This document shows, piece after piece, positions 43,757-52,684 of a DNA stretch of 64,000 bases (position 1 is the first letter of the stretch; every line of letters starts with the position of its first letter). A program made the position numbers and the translations under genes. The notes beneath the pieces are model-generated. The model did not search any database and had not been told where the DNA came from. It saw only the letters and a program-made list of their open reading frames with translations. This DNA comes from Dactylosporangium sp. AC04546 (GTDB lineage: Bacteria; Actinomycetota; Actinomycetes; Mycobacteriales; Micromonosporaceae). The DNA lies in NCBI RefSeq assembly GCF_022095675.1, contig NZ_JAHYSG010000003.1:195180-259179 (forward strand). Reading direction: 5' to 3'.

Positions 43757-44673
43757 TTGACGGCTCCGGCACCGAGGTCGTTGCGCCAGAAGCGTTGCAG
43801 CATCAGGAACGCGATGACGAGCGGGATCACGGACACCAACGAGCCGATGATGGTGAGGCTGAAGTACTCGGGGTAGTGGGTGACCTGCGAGTTCCAGGTG
43901 TACAGACCGAGGGTCACCGGGTAGGTGTGCTCGTCGGAGAGCATCACCAGCGGGAGCAGGAAGTTGTTCCAGATGGCGACGAACTGGAACAGGAACACGG
44001 TGACCAGACCGGGGGACATCAGCCGCAACGCGATGGAGACGAACGTGCGCAACTCACTGGCGCCGTCGACGCGGGCGGAGGCCAGCAACTCGTCGGGCAC
44101 CGATGCCGCAGCATAGATGCGAGAGAGGTACACACCGAACGGGCTGACCATCGACGGCAGCAGCACCGACCAGTAGGTGTTGGCCATCCCGACCTCGCTG
44201 AGCAACAGGTACAACGGGATCGCCAGGGCGGTGCCCGGGACGAGAACGCCGCCGAGCACGACAGAGAACGCCAGTTCCCGGCCGCGGAACTCATACTTCG
44301 CCATCGCATAGCCGCACGCTCCCGCAAGCAGGGTGGCCACGGCCGCGCCGACCAGTGAGTACAGCGCCGAGTTTGCCAGCCAGCGCAGATAGATGCTGTC
44401 GTCGTTGGTGAACAGGTCAGCCAGCTGGGAGCCGAGCGCGAAGCGTCGGCCGAACCAGAACCCGAATGTGCCGTAGAGGTCACCGGTGTCCTTGGTGGAG
44501 GCGATTGCGAGCCATAGCACCGGGGCGAGGAAGTACACGCCGAACACGAACAGCACGCTGGTGAACAGCAGCTGGCGAGGCAGTCGGCGCTTGCCTGTCG
44601 TGCGGGCGGCCGGGCCCGGCGAAACGAGCGGTCCGGGTGCGTTGACCGAGGAACTGGCCAGGGTGGTGGTCAT
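43753..44673 (-). CDS. Sugar ABC transporter permease, MalG type
   Basis: A 306-residue carbohydrate-import permease with six helices. 'SARVDGASELRTFVSIALRLMSPG' contains the EAA-loop that docks the ATPase. It is the second permease of the importer, 3 bases after MalF-type gene 44677. No ATPase gene is present; CUT1 importers in actinomycetes commonly share an MsiK/MalK-type ATPase encoded elsewhere. Confidence 0.9.
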   Translation of the reverse strand: MTTTLASSSVNAPGPLVSPGPAARTTGKRRLPRQLLFTSVLFVFGVYFLAPVLWLAIASTKDTGDLYGTFGFWFGRRFALGSQLADLFTNDDSIYLRWLANSALYSLVGAAVATLLAGACGYAMAKYEFRGRELAFSVVLGGVLVPGTALAIPLYLLLSEVGMANTYWSVLLPSMVSPFGVYLSRIYAAASVPDELLASARVDGASELRTFVSIALRLMSPGLVTVFLFQFVAIWNNFLLPLVMLSDEHTYPVTLGLYTWNSQVTHYPEYFSLTIIGSLVSVIPLVIAFLMLQRFWRNDLGAGAVK

Positions 44674-44676
44674 GTC

Positions 44677-45594
44677 TCACGCCTCCAGAGCTCGGCGCCA
44701 GGTGGCCCGCAGCAGGATAAAGGACAACACGAATGTGATCAGTGCGATACACACCGAGATCGCCGCGGAGTAGTAGATGTTGTTGCTGACGAACGCGGCG
44801 GTGTAGGCCATCAGGTTCGGGGTGTAGGCGCTGTCGACGGAGCCGGTGAGTTTGGCCAGCACGGACGGTTCGGTGAACAGCTGCAGGGTGCCGATGATGG
44901 AGAACACACCGGTGAGCACCAGGGCGGGAACCAGCATCGGAACCTTGATTCGCAAGGCGATGGCGAACTCGGTGGCGCCGTCGGTGCGGGCGGCCTCGAG
45001 GATGTCGCGAGGCACGGCCTGCAGCGCCGCGAAGATGATCAGCATGTTGTAGCCGGTCCAGGACCAGGTGACGATGTTCGCGATCGACCACAGCGTCGCG
45101 TCGCCGCTGAGGAAGTTGACCCGCCCGAGTGGGGTGTGCGACAGCACGTCCGAGATCGGGCTCACGGCCGGGGAGTACAGAAATCCCCACAGGATCGCGG
45201 CGATGACGCCCGGTACGGCGTAGGGCAGGAAGTACACGATGCGGAAGGTCCGGCCGAGCCAGGCCAGCCCGCTGTCGAGGATCAGCGCGAGCGCCAATGC
45301 GATGACGAGCATGACGGGTACCTGCACGATGCCGAACAGCAAGGTGCGCACAATGCCTCGACCGAACGACGGGTCGGCCAGCACCTGCGCGTAGTTGTCG
45401 AACCAAACGAAGTTCACCGACGGCGCGGAGAATCCGAAGCCGCCCGTCTGGACCCGCTTGTGCAGGCTCGCCCACACCGCATAGCCGATGGGTGCGAGGT
45501 AGAAGGCGGCGAACAGCACCGCGAACGGGGCCGCGAGCACGTACGGCGCGGCGGATCGCCGGTACCTGCGCCGGCGCCGGGCAGAGGCTGGCAT
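44677..45594 (-). CDS. Sugar ABC transporter permease, MalF type
   Basis: A 305-residue CUT1 permease. The N-terminus is basic ('SARRRRRYRRSAAPYV') and six helices follow, with the EAA-loop 'EAARTDGATEFAIALRIKVPML'. The ATG at 45594 was chosen because it starts at the basic leader; upstream open frame belongs to shadow sequence. It pairs with the MalG-type permease and the binding lipoprotein, from which it is separated by a 95-base gap containing a strong hairpin. Confidence 0.9.
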   Translation of the reverse strand: MPASARRRRRYRRSAAPYVLAAPFAVLFAAFYLAPIGYAVWASLHKRVQTGGFGFSAPSVNFVWFDNYAQVLADPSFGRGIVRTLLFGIVQVPVMLVIALALALILDSGLAWLGRTFRIVYFLPYAVPGVIAAILWGFLYSPAVSPISDVLSHTPLGRVNFLSGDATLWSIANIVTWSWTGYNMLIIFAALQAVPRDILEAARTDGATEFAIALRIKVPMLVPALVLTGVFSIIGTLQLFTEPSVLAKLTGSVDSAYTPNLMAYTAAFVSNNIYYSAAISVCIALITFVLSFILLRATWRRALEA

Positions 45595-45628
45595 GAGGTG
45601 CTCCACTCCTCGAAGCGGTGGGATGTCG

Positions 45629-45666
45629 GCCGGTGGCCGGCTCGGGTCGCGCAACCGGCCACCGGC
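45629..45666 (-). promoter_or_regulatory. Perfect 12-bp hairpin between binding-protein and permease genes
   Basis: GCCGGTGGCCGG (45629-45640) pairs exactly with 45655-45666 across a 14-base loop. It lies 3' of the binding-protein message, as in the urt operon, and probably sets the ratio of binding protein to permease by mRNA stabilisation or partial termination. Confidence 0.65.
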
Positions 45667-45689
45667 ATTGAGATCAGCTGTCAAGGAAG

Positions 45690-46991
45690 TCAGGCGACGG
45701 GGAACCCAGCCGATTTCATAGCGGTCACGGTTTTGTCCTGGGTCTGGGTCAGGGCGTCGTTGATCGTGCCCCGACCGGATTCCATCCTTCCGGTGGCGTC
45801 CTGGAAGAAGGTGAACGAGTCCGACATGGTCGGACCCCACCGCCAGGTCGGGGCCAGCGTCTGCGCCCCGAACGTCTCGTAGATCTTCTGACCGCCAAAG
45901 AAATCGAACGACGCGTGGTACGTGTCGGTCTTCGTCCAGTTTCTGGTGGCCATGTACAGGCCGCTGGCGGTGGCCAGGATGCTGATCGATTCGGGGTCGG
46001 TGTTGAGCCACTGGATGAACTTCGCGGCCTGCTCCGGGTATTTGGAGCCCTTGAGGACCACGTTGGTCGAGCCGCCCCAGTTGCCCGTCTGGTTCGCTCC
46101 GGCGGTCCACTGTGGCATCGGTGCGGCGGCCCACTTGCCCGAGGTGTCCGGGGCGGCTTTCTGCAAGTTCGGTCCGCCCCACGCGCCGACGATCCAGGTG
46201 GCGAGGGTGCCGTCCTGCAGTTCTTTGTTCCAGCCGTCGCTCCAGAAACCTTCGGCCTTGACCAGCTTGCGGTCGACCAGGTCCTGCCAGTAGCCGGCGA
46301 CCTTCTTCGAGGCGTTGTCGTTGATCGACACACCCCACTTGTCGCCCTGCTGAGTGAACCAGGCTCCACCGGCCTGCCAGACCAGGCCGGTGAACCAGTC
46401 GCCCTGGTTGGTGGGGAAGTTTGTGATGTAGGCGTCAGGGAACTTCGCCTTCACCAGCTCGGCGTCCCTGGCGTACTCCTGCCACGTGGCCGGCGGTGCG
46501 GTGATGCCGGCGGCGGCGAAGAGGTCCTTGCGGTAGAACAGACCCATCGGCGCGATGTCCTGTGGGATGGCGTAGATCGCCTTGCCGCCCGACACCTGGG
46601 TCCAGGTCCACTCCGGGAACGCGGCCTTCGTCTCCGGCGTCACGTAGGAAGAGATGTCAACCAGGTCGCCCAGCTGGGCGAAGTTGGGCAGGAACGCGTA
46701 CTCGATCTGCCCGACATCCGGGGCGTTGCCTGCCTTCACCGCCGCATACATCTTGGTGTAGGTGCCCTGCGACCCACCGGGTACCGAGTTGAGGTGGACC
46801 TGGATGTTGGGGTTCTTGCTGTTCCAAAGGTCGACGGCCTTGCCGATGTTGTCGACCCAGGACCAGAACTCCAGGGTCACCTTCCCGTCGGCGCTGGTGC
46901 TGGTGTTGTCGTCGCTGCACGCGGTGGTGGCGAACAGCGTGGTCAGGGCGAAGGCGGCTGCGCCCATGGTCAAGAACTTTCTTCTGTGCAT
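45690..46991 (-). CDS. Sugar ABC transporter substrate-binding lipoprotein (family 1)
   Basis: A 433-residue CUT1 binding protein. The signal 'RRKFLTMGAAAFALTTLFATTAC' (two parts) ends in a lipobox with Cys25. The mature protein reads 'VTLEFWSWVDNIGKAVDLWN', 'KAGNAPDVGQIEYAFLPNF' and 'SGGKAIYAIPQDIAPMGLFYR'. The ATG at 46991 has GGAGG eleven bases upstream and precedes the signal; an ATG at 47030 would add 13 unneeded residues. It sits between the GH42 and permease genes. Ligand: a beta-galactoside or its oligosaccharide, inferred from the operon. Confidence 0.9.
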   Translation of the reverse strand: MHRRKFLTMGAAAFALTTLFATTACSDDNTSTSADGKVTLEFWSWVDNIGKAVDLWNSKNPNIQVHLNSVPGGSQGTYTKMYAAVKAGNAPDVGQIEYAFLPNFAQLGDLVDISSYVTPETKAAFPEWTWTQVSGGKAIYAIPQDIAPMGLFYRKDLFAAAGITAPPATWQEYARDAELVKAKFPDAYITNFPTNQGDWFTGLVWQAGGAWFTQQGDKWGVSINDNASKKVAGYWQDLVDRKLVKAEGFWSDGWNKELQDGTLATWIVGAWGGPNLQKAAPDTSGKWAAAPMPQWTAGANQTGNWGGSTNVVLKGSKYPEQAAKFIQWLNTDPESISILATASGLYMATRNWTKTDTYHASFDFFGGQKIYETFGAQTLAPTWRWGPTMSDSFTFFQDATGRMESGRGTINDALTQTQDKTVTAMKSAGFPVA

Positions 46992-47060
46992 GAGGTGTTT
47001 CCTCCATCCGAGGATTTGAGGTATGCACACACCCGGTGAGTGTCGGGTGGATTCGGAGCG

Positions 47061-49157
47061 TCAGGCGGTGAGCAGGGCGGTGGTGTCCCAGGCAGCCAGC
47101 TGCAGCTGGTGGCCTTCGGGGTAGGTGTCGCCCGTCCGCGCGTGCCGCGCGGTGAAGGGCAGCCGAACGCTGACCGGTTGGCCGGACCAGTTGCCGACGA
47201 ACCAGAGCTTCCGACCGCCGGGCAGAGATGCCGAGTCGGTGCGCACCGACGTTGGCAGCTCTGTCCACAATGGTGTAATGCCGGCAGCAGCTGCCGTCCA
47301 TCGGGCGAGATCTCTCGCCAGAACCGGGTCGGGTAGGGTGCCGACCCAGGTGATGCGCCCGGCGAACCACCGGTGGGTGGTCACTGCGGGATACTGGCCC
47401 CATGCGGGGTGGTCGTAGTACAGAACCGGCTCGGCGGTGGTCACCCGCAGCAGGTCGGCCCAGTAGGTCGCCGAGGCGCCGTCGGAGGCGACAGGCTCGC
47501 CCGCCGCAGCGACCACCGGCACAGCGGTGCGCAGATTGGTGAATTCCTGGTATGCCACACCGGCCGGGACCGACAGTGGGCCGGGTGCCGTGTCGGTCCG
47601 GGCACGGCCGTGCTCGTCGACGTAGCCCGTGCGCGGCGTGAGGACCAGGTGCCCACCCGCGGCGGCGTAGTCAACCAGCCGGCTCGCATCGGCATCGGCG
47701 AGCACGTACCCGGCCGGCACCACCAGCACTGGCCACCGGCTCAGATCCTCGCCCCGATCCTCCTCCAGGTCGATGCAAGCCATCTGGAAGCCGGCATCGA
47801 AGTAGCCACGGTAGAAGGTGTTGAAGATCCGCTCATAGGAAGCCGGATCCGGGCGCCCGGTCACGGGATCCGCCAGCGGCGGCTGGAACTGCAGTACGTA
47901 CTTGCTGTCCTGGGAGTAGAGGAACGCTACCTCGGCATCGGGTTCGGCCTGACCCAGTAACGGGGCGAGCGTAGCCAGCTCGGCGCCCAACGCGGCGATC
48001 TCGCGGTAGGGGCGGCCCGGCTGGTAGTCGTGGCCGAGGACGCCACGCCAGTAGATCTCTTTCCCGGTGTGGCAGGAGTGCCAGTGCCAGTACCCCATTC
48101 CGCGCGCCCCACGAGCGGCCAGCGCCAGCGCCGCCTGACGCCACTGGCCGTCGTAGGCGGGATGGTTCTCGTGCGGGTAGCCGGCGTTGGACGCATTCGA
48201 CTCCAGTACCAGGAATCGGTCATTTTTGGCGGCGACCCGTGCCATGTCGGCCTGCAGGTACAGAGCCCATACCCCCACCCCGGCCGCCCAGGACGGCACC
48301 GGCGGCTCCGTGTGGTGATCCGGTAACTCCAGCGTGTCCTGCGTGGAGTAGTAGACGTTGACGCCAGGGATATCGACGAGGCGGGCAACCGCCCGGGCGT
48401 TGCCCGCGGGTCGGATGAGCTCGTGACCGCCGACGGTGCAGTGGGTGACGAACTGATCGGGCCGAGCCAGTTCGCGCACGATGCCGGCCTGCCAGGCCAG
48501 AAACTCGGTGACCAGGCTCGTCTGGAACCGCCGCCAGGCCAGGTTGTAGCCGGGCGAGCTGTTGTGGTCGGCCGGCCACAGATCGGCCCAGTCCCCCAGC
48601 CCGAGCGACCAATGATTGGTGCCCCACGCCTCGTTGACCGCGTCGAGGCTGCCGTACGTGGCCTTCAAGTGGTCGGCGAACCGCTCCCGCACGCCCGGGT
48701 TGTGCAACAGGTACACCCCGGTCTCGTTGTCGACCTGGAACCCGATCACGCCCGCGTGCCCGGCGAAGTGCCCCACCGCGGCACGGATCACCCGCTCGGC
48801 GTGGAACAGGTACGCGCCGTGGGTGATGTCGACGTTCTGCCGTCCGCCGTAGGTCAGCGGCGTACCGGTACCGGTCTGGGCCAGGATCTCCGGGTAGCGT
48901 CTCGCCAGCCACGCCGGGATCGCGTAGGTGGGTGTGCCGACAATGGCCGAGATACCGGCCGCGTGGCACCGGTCGACGACCCGGGTGATCCAGTCGAACT
49001 GGAACTGCCCGTCGATCGGCTCCCACAGATGCCAGGTCGATTCGCCCACCCGCACGTAGTTGACCCCGGCGGCCCGCATCAGCTCGATGTCCGCATCGAG
49101 CCGGTCTACGGCCTCGTACTCGGGGTAGTAGGCGGCACCGAACAGCATCGCGGTCAC
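47061..49157 (-). CDS. GH42 beta-galactosidase (cassette 1)
   Basis: A 698-residue cytosolic GH42 enzyme without a signal peptide: 'FGAAYYPEYEAVDRLDADIELMRAAGVNYVRVGESTWHLWEP' (read in three parts) starts the barrel. The acid/base Glu is in 'GFQVDNETGVYLL' and the nucleophile Glu probably in 'FLVLESNASNAGY'. A trimerisation domain ('LVVPAGYVLADADASRLVDYA') and the beta C-terminal domain ('KLWFVGNWSGQPVSVRLPF') follow. The GTG at 49157 was chosen for its 4-base overlap with the mutarotase stop. Members of this clade include beta-galactosidases and alpha-L-arabinopyranosidases. It acts on galactosides brought in by the importer downstream. Confidence 0.9.
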   Translation of the reverse strand: MTAMLFGAAYYPEYEAVDRLDADIELMRAAGVNYVRVGESTWHLWEPIDGQFQFDWITRVVDRCHAAGISAIVGTPTYAIPAWLARRYPEILAQTGTGTPLTYGGRQNVDITHGAYLFHAERVIRAAVGHFAGHAGVIGFQVDNETGVYLLHNPGVRERFADHLKATYGSLDAVNEAWGTNHWSLGLGDWADLWPADHNSSPGYNLAWRRFQTSLVTEFLAWQAGIVRELARPDQFVTHCTVGGHELIRPAGNARAVARLVDIPGVNVYYSTQDTLELPDHHTEPPVPSWAAGVGVWALYLQADMARVAAKNDRFLVLESNASNAGYPHENHPAYDGQWRQAALALAARGARGMGYWHWHSCHTGKEIYWRGVLGHDYQPGRPYREIAALGAELATLAPLLGQAEPDAEVAFLYSQDSKYVLQFQPPLADPVTGRPDPASYERIFNTFYRGYFDAGFQMACIDLEEDRGEDLSRWPVLVVPAGYVLADADASRLVDYAAAGGHLVLTPRTGYVDEHGRARTDTAPGPLSVPAGVAYQEFTNLRTAVPVVAAAGEPVASDGASATYWADLLRVTTAEPVLYYDHPAWGQYPAVTTHRWFAGRITWVGTLPDPVLARDLARWTAAAAGITPLWTELPTSVRTDSASLPGGRKLWFVGNWSGQPVSVRLPFTARHARTGDTYPEGHQLQLAAWDTTALLTA

Positions 49158-49480
49158 TGCCCGTTCTCGGTCAACGCCCACACCTGGCCGAGCAGGTTGC
49201 GGTCCGGGTCGTCCATGTCGTTCTGAATTTCCAGGAACTGCTCCATCACCGCGCCCCACCCCTCGGCGGTCGCGTTGGTCGCCGGACCGGCGGCGAAGGC
49301 CCGGTAGTCCTCCACGTGCACGACGTGGAACAGGTGCACACCGCGGCGGAAGATCCGCCACTCGCTCACACCCCGCGCGCGCAGATCGTCGGCGATCTCA
49401 GCCGGCACCACCCGGTGCGCCTTCTCGTACTCCAGCTCCTGACCGGGCCGGAGCCGGGTGTACAACGCGACGATCTGCAC
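49154..49480 (-). CDS. RhaM-like mutarotase (DUF718), cassette 1
   Basis: A 108-residue rhamnose-mutarotase-family protein ('YTRLRPGQELEYEKAHRVVPAEI', read in two parts, 'EWRIFRRGVHLFHVVHVEDY', 'DRNLLGQVWALTENG'), second such gene in the window. Start choice: GTG at 49480 has GAGAGG six bases upstream; a TTG at 49486 is also possible. It opens the cassette-1 operon and its stop overlaps the GH42 start. It may equilibrate anomers of the sugar released by the GH42. A LacI-type palindrome lies 23 bases before it. Confidence 0.8.
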   Translation of the reverse strand: MQIVALYTRLRPGQELEYEKAHRVVPAEIADDLRARGVSEWRIFRRGVHLFHVVHVEDYRAFAAGPATNATAEGWGAVMEQFLEIQNDMDDPDRNLLGQVWALTENGQ

Positions 49481-49502
49481 GCTCAACCTCTCAACAGAGT
49501 TC

Positions 49503-49516
49503 TGTTATCGATAACA
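49503..49516. promoter_or_regulatory. LacI-type operator TGTTATCGATAACA (cassette-1 operon)
   Basis: A perfect 14-base palindrome immediately before the mutarotase-GH42-importer operon, with the central CG typical of LacI/GalR operators. It matches two further copies around the LacI gene. Confidence 0.85.
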
Positions 49517-49566
49517 AAGTTGGGGACTGTGGAACCGGACCCCCGGTTTGCCGGACCTGGTAGCCG

Positions 49567-50661
49567 TCAGATCCGCGGCGGGGCGCCCGTGCTGCGTCGC
49601 ACGATGAGCTCCGGCTGGATCTGCGAGCGCAACGGTCGGCCGTCGTCGCCGCCGATGCGTCGCAGCAGCACCTGCACACAGCGCCGGCCGATCTCCTGGA
49701 AGTTCGGTCGGATCGTGGTCAGCGGCGGCACCAGGTACGCCGCCTCCGGGATGTCGTCGAACCCGACGACGCTGACGTCCTGCGGCACCCGACGGCCCCG
49801 TTCGGACAACGCGCGCAGCAGGCCAAGGGCCATCTGGTCGTTGGCGGCAAGCACCGCCGTGACGTCGTCCCGGTCGGCCAGGTCACGGCCCAGCTCGTAG
49901 CCGGCACGGGCTTCCCAATCCCCGACCAGCACCGCGGGCACCGGCACCCCGGCGTCGACGAGCGCCGACCGCCAGCCTGACACGCGGCCGTCAGCGGCGA
50001 TCGAGTCGGTCGGCCCCGCGATGTGCCAGACGGTTCGGTGACCCAGCTGCAACAGGTACTCGGTGGCCTGCCGGGCACCGGCGGCCTCGTCGACGGTGAC
50101 CACGGCGACGTGCGGGTCAAAACTGTCGTCCAACGCCACCATCGGCACGTTCGCCGACACGTTCAGCAGAGCCCGGGCCATGTCCCTGTGCGGTGCGATC
50201 GTGATCATCCCGTCGACGGCCTGACCGGTGAGCAGGTCCACCGCGTCACGCAGTGACCGCTGGTCCAGTGACCGCAGCGGTGCCACGCAGATCGCGTACC
50301 CCGCCTCCTGGGTGGCCTGCCCGATGCTCTGCAGCACGCTCGCTGGCCCGTAGCGGACCGCGTCGAACGTGATCACGCCGATCGTACGGGTACGTCCGGT
50401 CCGCAGTGCCCGGGCGCTGGAGTTGAGCTGGTAGCCCAGCTCCCGCACCGCGGCCAGCACCCGTTCGCGGGTCTCCCGCTTGACGTGCGGGTGGTCGTTG
50501 AGCACTCTGGACACCGTCTGCGCCGACACCCCCGCGGCCGCGGCGACATCCGACATCACCAGCGGCCGGGTCTGGTTCGGCACGCCACCCGCGGTCTTCT
50601 CACCCTCGGTCATCGAGTCGTCGGTGGTGTGTGCAGCGCCGACCTCGGTCATCGCGGCCAC
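49567..50661 (-). CDS. LacI/GalR-family repressor (cassette 1)
   Basis: A 364-residue regulator. The DNA-binding head is 'VMSDVAAAAGVSAQTVSRVLNDHPHVKRETRERVLAAVRELGYQLNSSARAL' (read in three parts; hinge helix at its end). The sugar-binding core includes 'GVITFDAVRYGPASVLQSIGQA' and 'VSVVGFDDIPEAAYLVPPLTT'. A 35-residue unstructured leader precedes the head. It lies at the edge of the cassette with palindromes on each side (49503, 50705), so autoregulation and control of the GH42 operon are likely. It is a paralogue of the LacI at 59781. Confidence 0.92.
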   Translation of the reverse strand: MAAMTEVGAAHTTDDSMTEGEKTAGGVPNQTRPLVMSDVAAAAGVSAQTVSRVLNDHPHVKRETRERVLAAVRELGYQLNSSARALRTGRTRTIGVITFDAVRYGPASVLQSIGQATQEAGYAICVAPLRSLDQRSLRDAVDLLTGQAVDGMITIAPHRDMARALLNVSANVPMVALDDSFDPHVAVVTVDEAAGARQATEYLLQLGHRTVWHIAGPTDSIAADGRVSGWRSALVDAGVPVPAVLVGDWEARAGYELGRDLADRDDVTAVLAANDQMALGLLRALSERGRRVPQDVSVVGFDDIPEAAYLVPPLTTIRPNFQEIGRRCVQVLLRRIGGDDGRPLRSQIQPELIVRRSTGAPPRI

Positions 50662-50704
50662 CTCCAGGTCATTGCACGACTGTCACATGCGGTTGGCCAG
50701 AATA

Positions 50705-50716
50705 GTTATCGATAAC
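50705..50716. promoter_or_regulatory. LacI-type operator GTTATCGATAAC (LacI promoter)
   Basis: A perfect 12-base palindrome 44 bases before the LacI ATG on the minus strand, same sequence as at 49504-49515. Confidence 0.85.
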
Positions 50717-50920
50717 AGAGCCACTGTCAAGCGCCCGTGACGCAACGGAAACCTGACCGGTACAGGGCTTTGAGCTGCCCGCATGCGGCATCGAACACAC
50801 CGAGAGCAGGTCAGCCGGGTGATCGCATCGGCGTCACCGACTAGCTTCGGCCGTACCCGCCAGTCGCGACCCGTACTCGGATCCCGTTGGCACGCGTCAC
50901 ATGACCGTGGATCCGAGTTT

Positions 50921-50932
50921 GCTATCGATAAC
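50921..50932. promoter_or_regulatory. LacI-type operator variant GCTATCGATAAC (AKR promoter)
   Basis: One mismatch from the palindrome, 72 bases before the aldo/keto reductase ATG on the plus strand, putting that gene in the same LacI regulon. Confidence 0.75.
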
Positions 50933-51004
50933 ATCCTGGGGTTGACTGGATCACCGTCGACGGCAGCCGCGTCGATGTCGATGTGTGTGGAGGGTGGTTG
51001 CCTG

Positions 51005-52027
51005 ATGCCTGACAACGGTTCCGACCGTGTTCGCTTGGCGGACGGTTCGGTTCGCGTCAGTCGGTTGGGGTTGGGCTGCGCGCCGCTGGCGAACATGTAC
51101 GAGGTGCTGTCCGACGAGGCGGCGTCCGCCACGGTGGACGCGGCGTGGGCAGGAGGCGTGCGCTACTTCGACACCGCCCCGCACTACGGCCTCGGGGTGT
51201 CCGAGCGGCGGCTGGGCGCGGCGCTGGCGGGCCGGCCGCGCGCCGACTACGCCATCAGCACCAAGGTGGGCCGGTTGCTGGTCGCGGACCCCGACGGCGC
51301 CGGCCGCAGCGACGACGGGTTCCTGGTGCCAGCCGACCATCGGCGGGTATGGGATTTCAGCGCCGACGGGGTGCGGCGCAGCCTGGAGGGCAGCCTGCAC
51401 CGGCTCGGTGTCGACCGGGTGGACCTGGTCCTGCTGCACGATCCGGAGTTCCATGAGCAGGCGGCCATCGATGAGGGCTATCCGGCGTTGCAGGACCTGC
51501 GCGAGCAAGGGGTGATCGGGGCAATCGGCGCTGGCTCAACCCAATGGGAGGTACTGCACCGGTTCGTCACCCGCACGGACCTGGACGCGGTCATGGTCGC
51601 CGGGCGCTACACGCTGCTCGAGCAGCCGGCCCTCGACGCGTTGCTGCCTGCGTGCAGCACGCGTGGCGTCGCGGTGCTCAACGCCGGTGTCTACAACAGC
51701 GGCCTGCTCGCCCGAGACGCGCCCGACCCGTCCTCCCGCTACGACTACCGGCCGGCACCGGCACACCTGCTGGCCCGGGCGCAGGCGATCGCCGCAGTCT
51801 GCGCTCGGCACCAGACCACCCTGCCAGCCGCCGCGCTGGCGTTTGCCGCCGCACACCCAGCGGTGGCATGCCTCGTGGTCGGTGCCGCGACACCCGGCCA
51901 GGCGGCCCGCAACGCCGCGCTCGTCGCCGCGCCCCCGGCCCCGGCCGAGCTGTGGGCCGACCTGGTCGCCGCGGGACTGCTCCGGCCCGACGCGCCCGTT
52001 CCAGCCGACGGTTGTCCCGACGGGTGA
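51005..52027 (+). CDS. Aldo/keto reductase, aldose 1-dehydrogenase-like
   Basis: A 340-residue AKR, paralogous to the one at 29881. 'VRVSRLGLGCAPLANMYEVL' opens the barrel. The active-site residues are in 'YFDTAPHYGLGVSERRLGAAL' (two parts), 'AISTKVGRLL' and 'LVLLHDPEFHEQA'. 'RVWDFSADGVRRSLEGSLHRLG' is the D-threo-aldose/L-galactose dehydrogenase-type insert. The ATG at 51005 was chosen because it stands before the conserved region; in-frame ATGs a little upstream are possible. It likely oxidises the aldose (galactose, arabinose or fucose) released by cassette-1 enzymes. Confidence 0.87.
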   Translation: MPDNGSDRVRLADGSVRVSRLGLGCAPLANMYEVLSDEAASATVDAAWAGGVRYFDTAPHYGLGVSERRLGAALAGRPRADYAISTKVGRLLVADPDGAGRSDDGFLVPADHRRVWDFSADGVRRSLEGSLHRLGVDRVDLVLLHDPEFHEQAAIDEGYPALQDLREQGVIGAIGAGSTQWEVLHRFVTRTDLDAVMVAGRYTLLEQPALDALLPACSTRGVAVLNAGVYNSGLLARDAPDPSSRYDYRPAPAHLLARAQAIAAVCARHQTTLPAAALAFAAAHPAVACLVVGAATPGQAARNAALVAAPPAPAELWADLVAAGLLRPDAPVPADGCPDG

Positions 52028-52197
52028 GCCCGCACCGCCCGAGCGCGGACGGTAGGGCGCACGGCTCACTCGGAGCCGCTGATGACGAAGCTTTCCTTCC
52101 GCCGGGCGGGGGTCACCAACGGCGGATCACCCTCGCTGCGCCAGGTCATCGTGACATCCGGCGGATCCGCCCGGTTCCGCAACCGCCGACGTATCGA

Positions 52198-52521
52198 TCA
52201 TCGACGTAGCCGTTCGCAGGCGAGCAGTGCCTGGGTCAGCAGCCGGTGAACGGCGGTCAGATCGCCAAGGTCGAGTACTCGCGGAAGGGAAACTAGCCGG
52301 TGGCGAAGCTCTGCCACCGCCTCGGCCGGCTTGGCCGCCCGGGTCACGCCGCCACGGATGCGCTGCACCACGCCGGCTTTGGCCAGATGCGCCAGATCGC
52401 GGTGGACCGTCGAAGCGGAAGCACCGGTGACAGCTTTGACCTCGGCGATCGTGGCGTACTCCCGCTGAGCCACGAGCTCGAGGATCGCCTGTCGGCGCTG
52501 GGCGGCGAACTCGTGGATCAT
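52198..52521 (-). CDS. Short DeoR-type winged-helix protein (copy 2)
   Basis: A 107-residue protein, near-identical to copy 1 at 43164. The helix-turn-helix 'REYATIAEVKAVTGASASTV' is followed by 'HRDLAHLAKAGVVQRIRGG' and a final helix 'LTAVHRLLTQALLACERLR'. There is no DeoR sensor domain. Its ATG overlaps, by ATGA, the stop of a truncated dehydrogenase frame, the same arrangement as copy 1. Conservation of two copies in frame over their whole length argues that they are translated. Confidence 0.65.
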   Translation of the reverse strand: MIHEFAAQRRQAILELVAQREYATIAEVKAVTGASASTVHRDLAHLAKAGVVQRIRGGVTRAAKPAEAVAELRHRLVSLPRVLDLGDLTAVHRLLTQALLACERLRR

Positions 52522-52664
52522 AGGCCGTGCGCGATGTGCAGGTCCGTGCCGCAGATGCCGACGCAGGCGACGTCGATGCGGACCGCGCCCGGGCCGGGCG
52601 GCACGGGCTCGGTGTCGGCAACGGCGAAGGTGCGGTTGCCGAGATAGTGGGCGCTGCGGGGCAA
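52518..52664 (-). pseudogene. Zinc alcohol dehydrogenase, truncated after the N-terminus
   Basis: A TTG-initiated, 48-residue frame with a GGAG site just upstream. It reads 'RSAHYLGNRTFAVADTEPVP', 'VRIDVACVGICGTDLHIAHG' and then stops. It aligns with the first 48 residues of the ADH at 28522 ('RTAHYAGERTITVENTERVP', 'VRIDVAYTGICGTDLHILHG'). The break comes right after the zinc-cysteine motif, at the ATGA that starts the DeoR-type gene. Confidence 0.85.
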
Positions 52665-52684
52665 GGTGTCTCCTCGGTAGGGGG

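Noticed and set aside
49157..49361. Upstream extension of the GH42 frame to 49361
   Set aside because: It would overlap the mutarotase gene in another frame; the GTGA overlap at 49157 gives the natural start.
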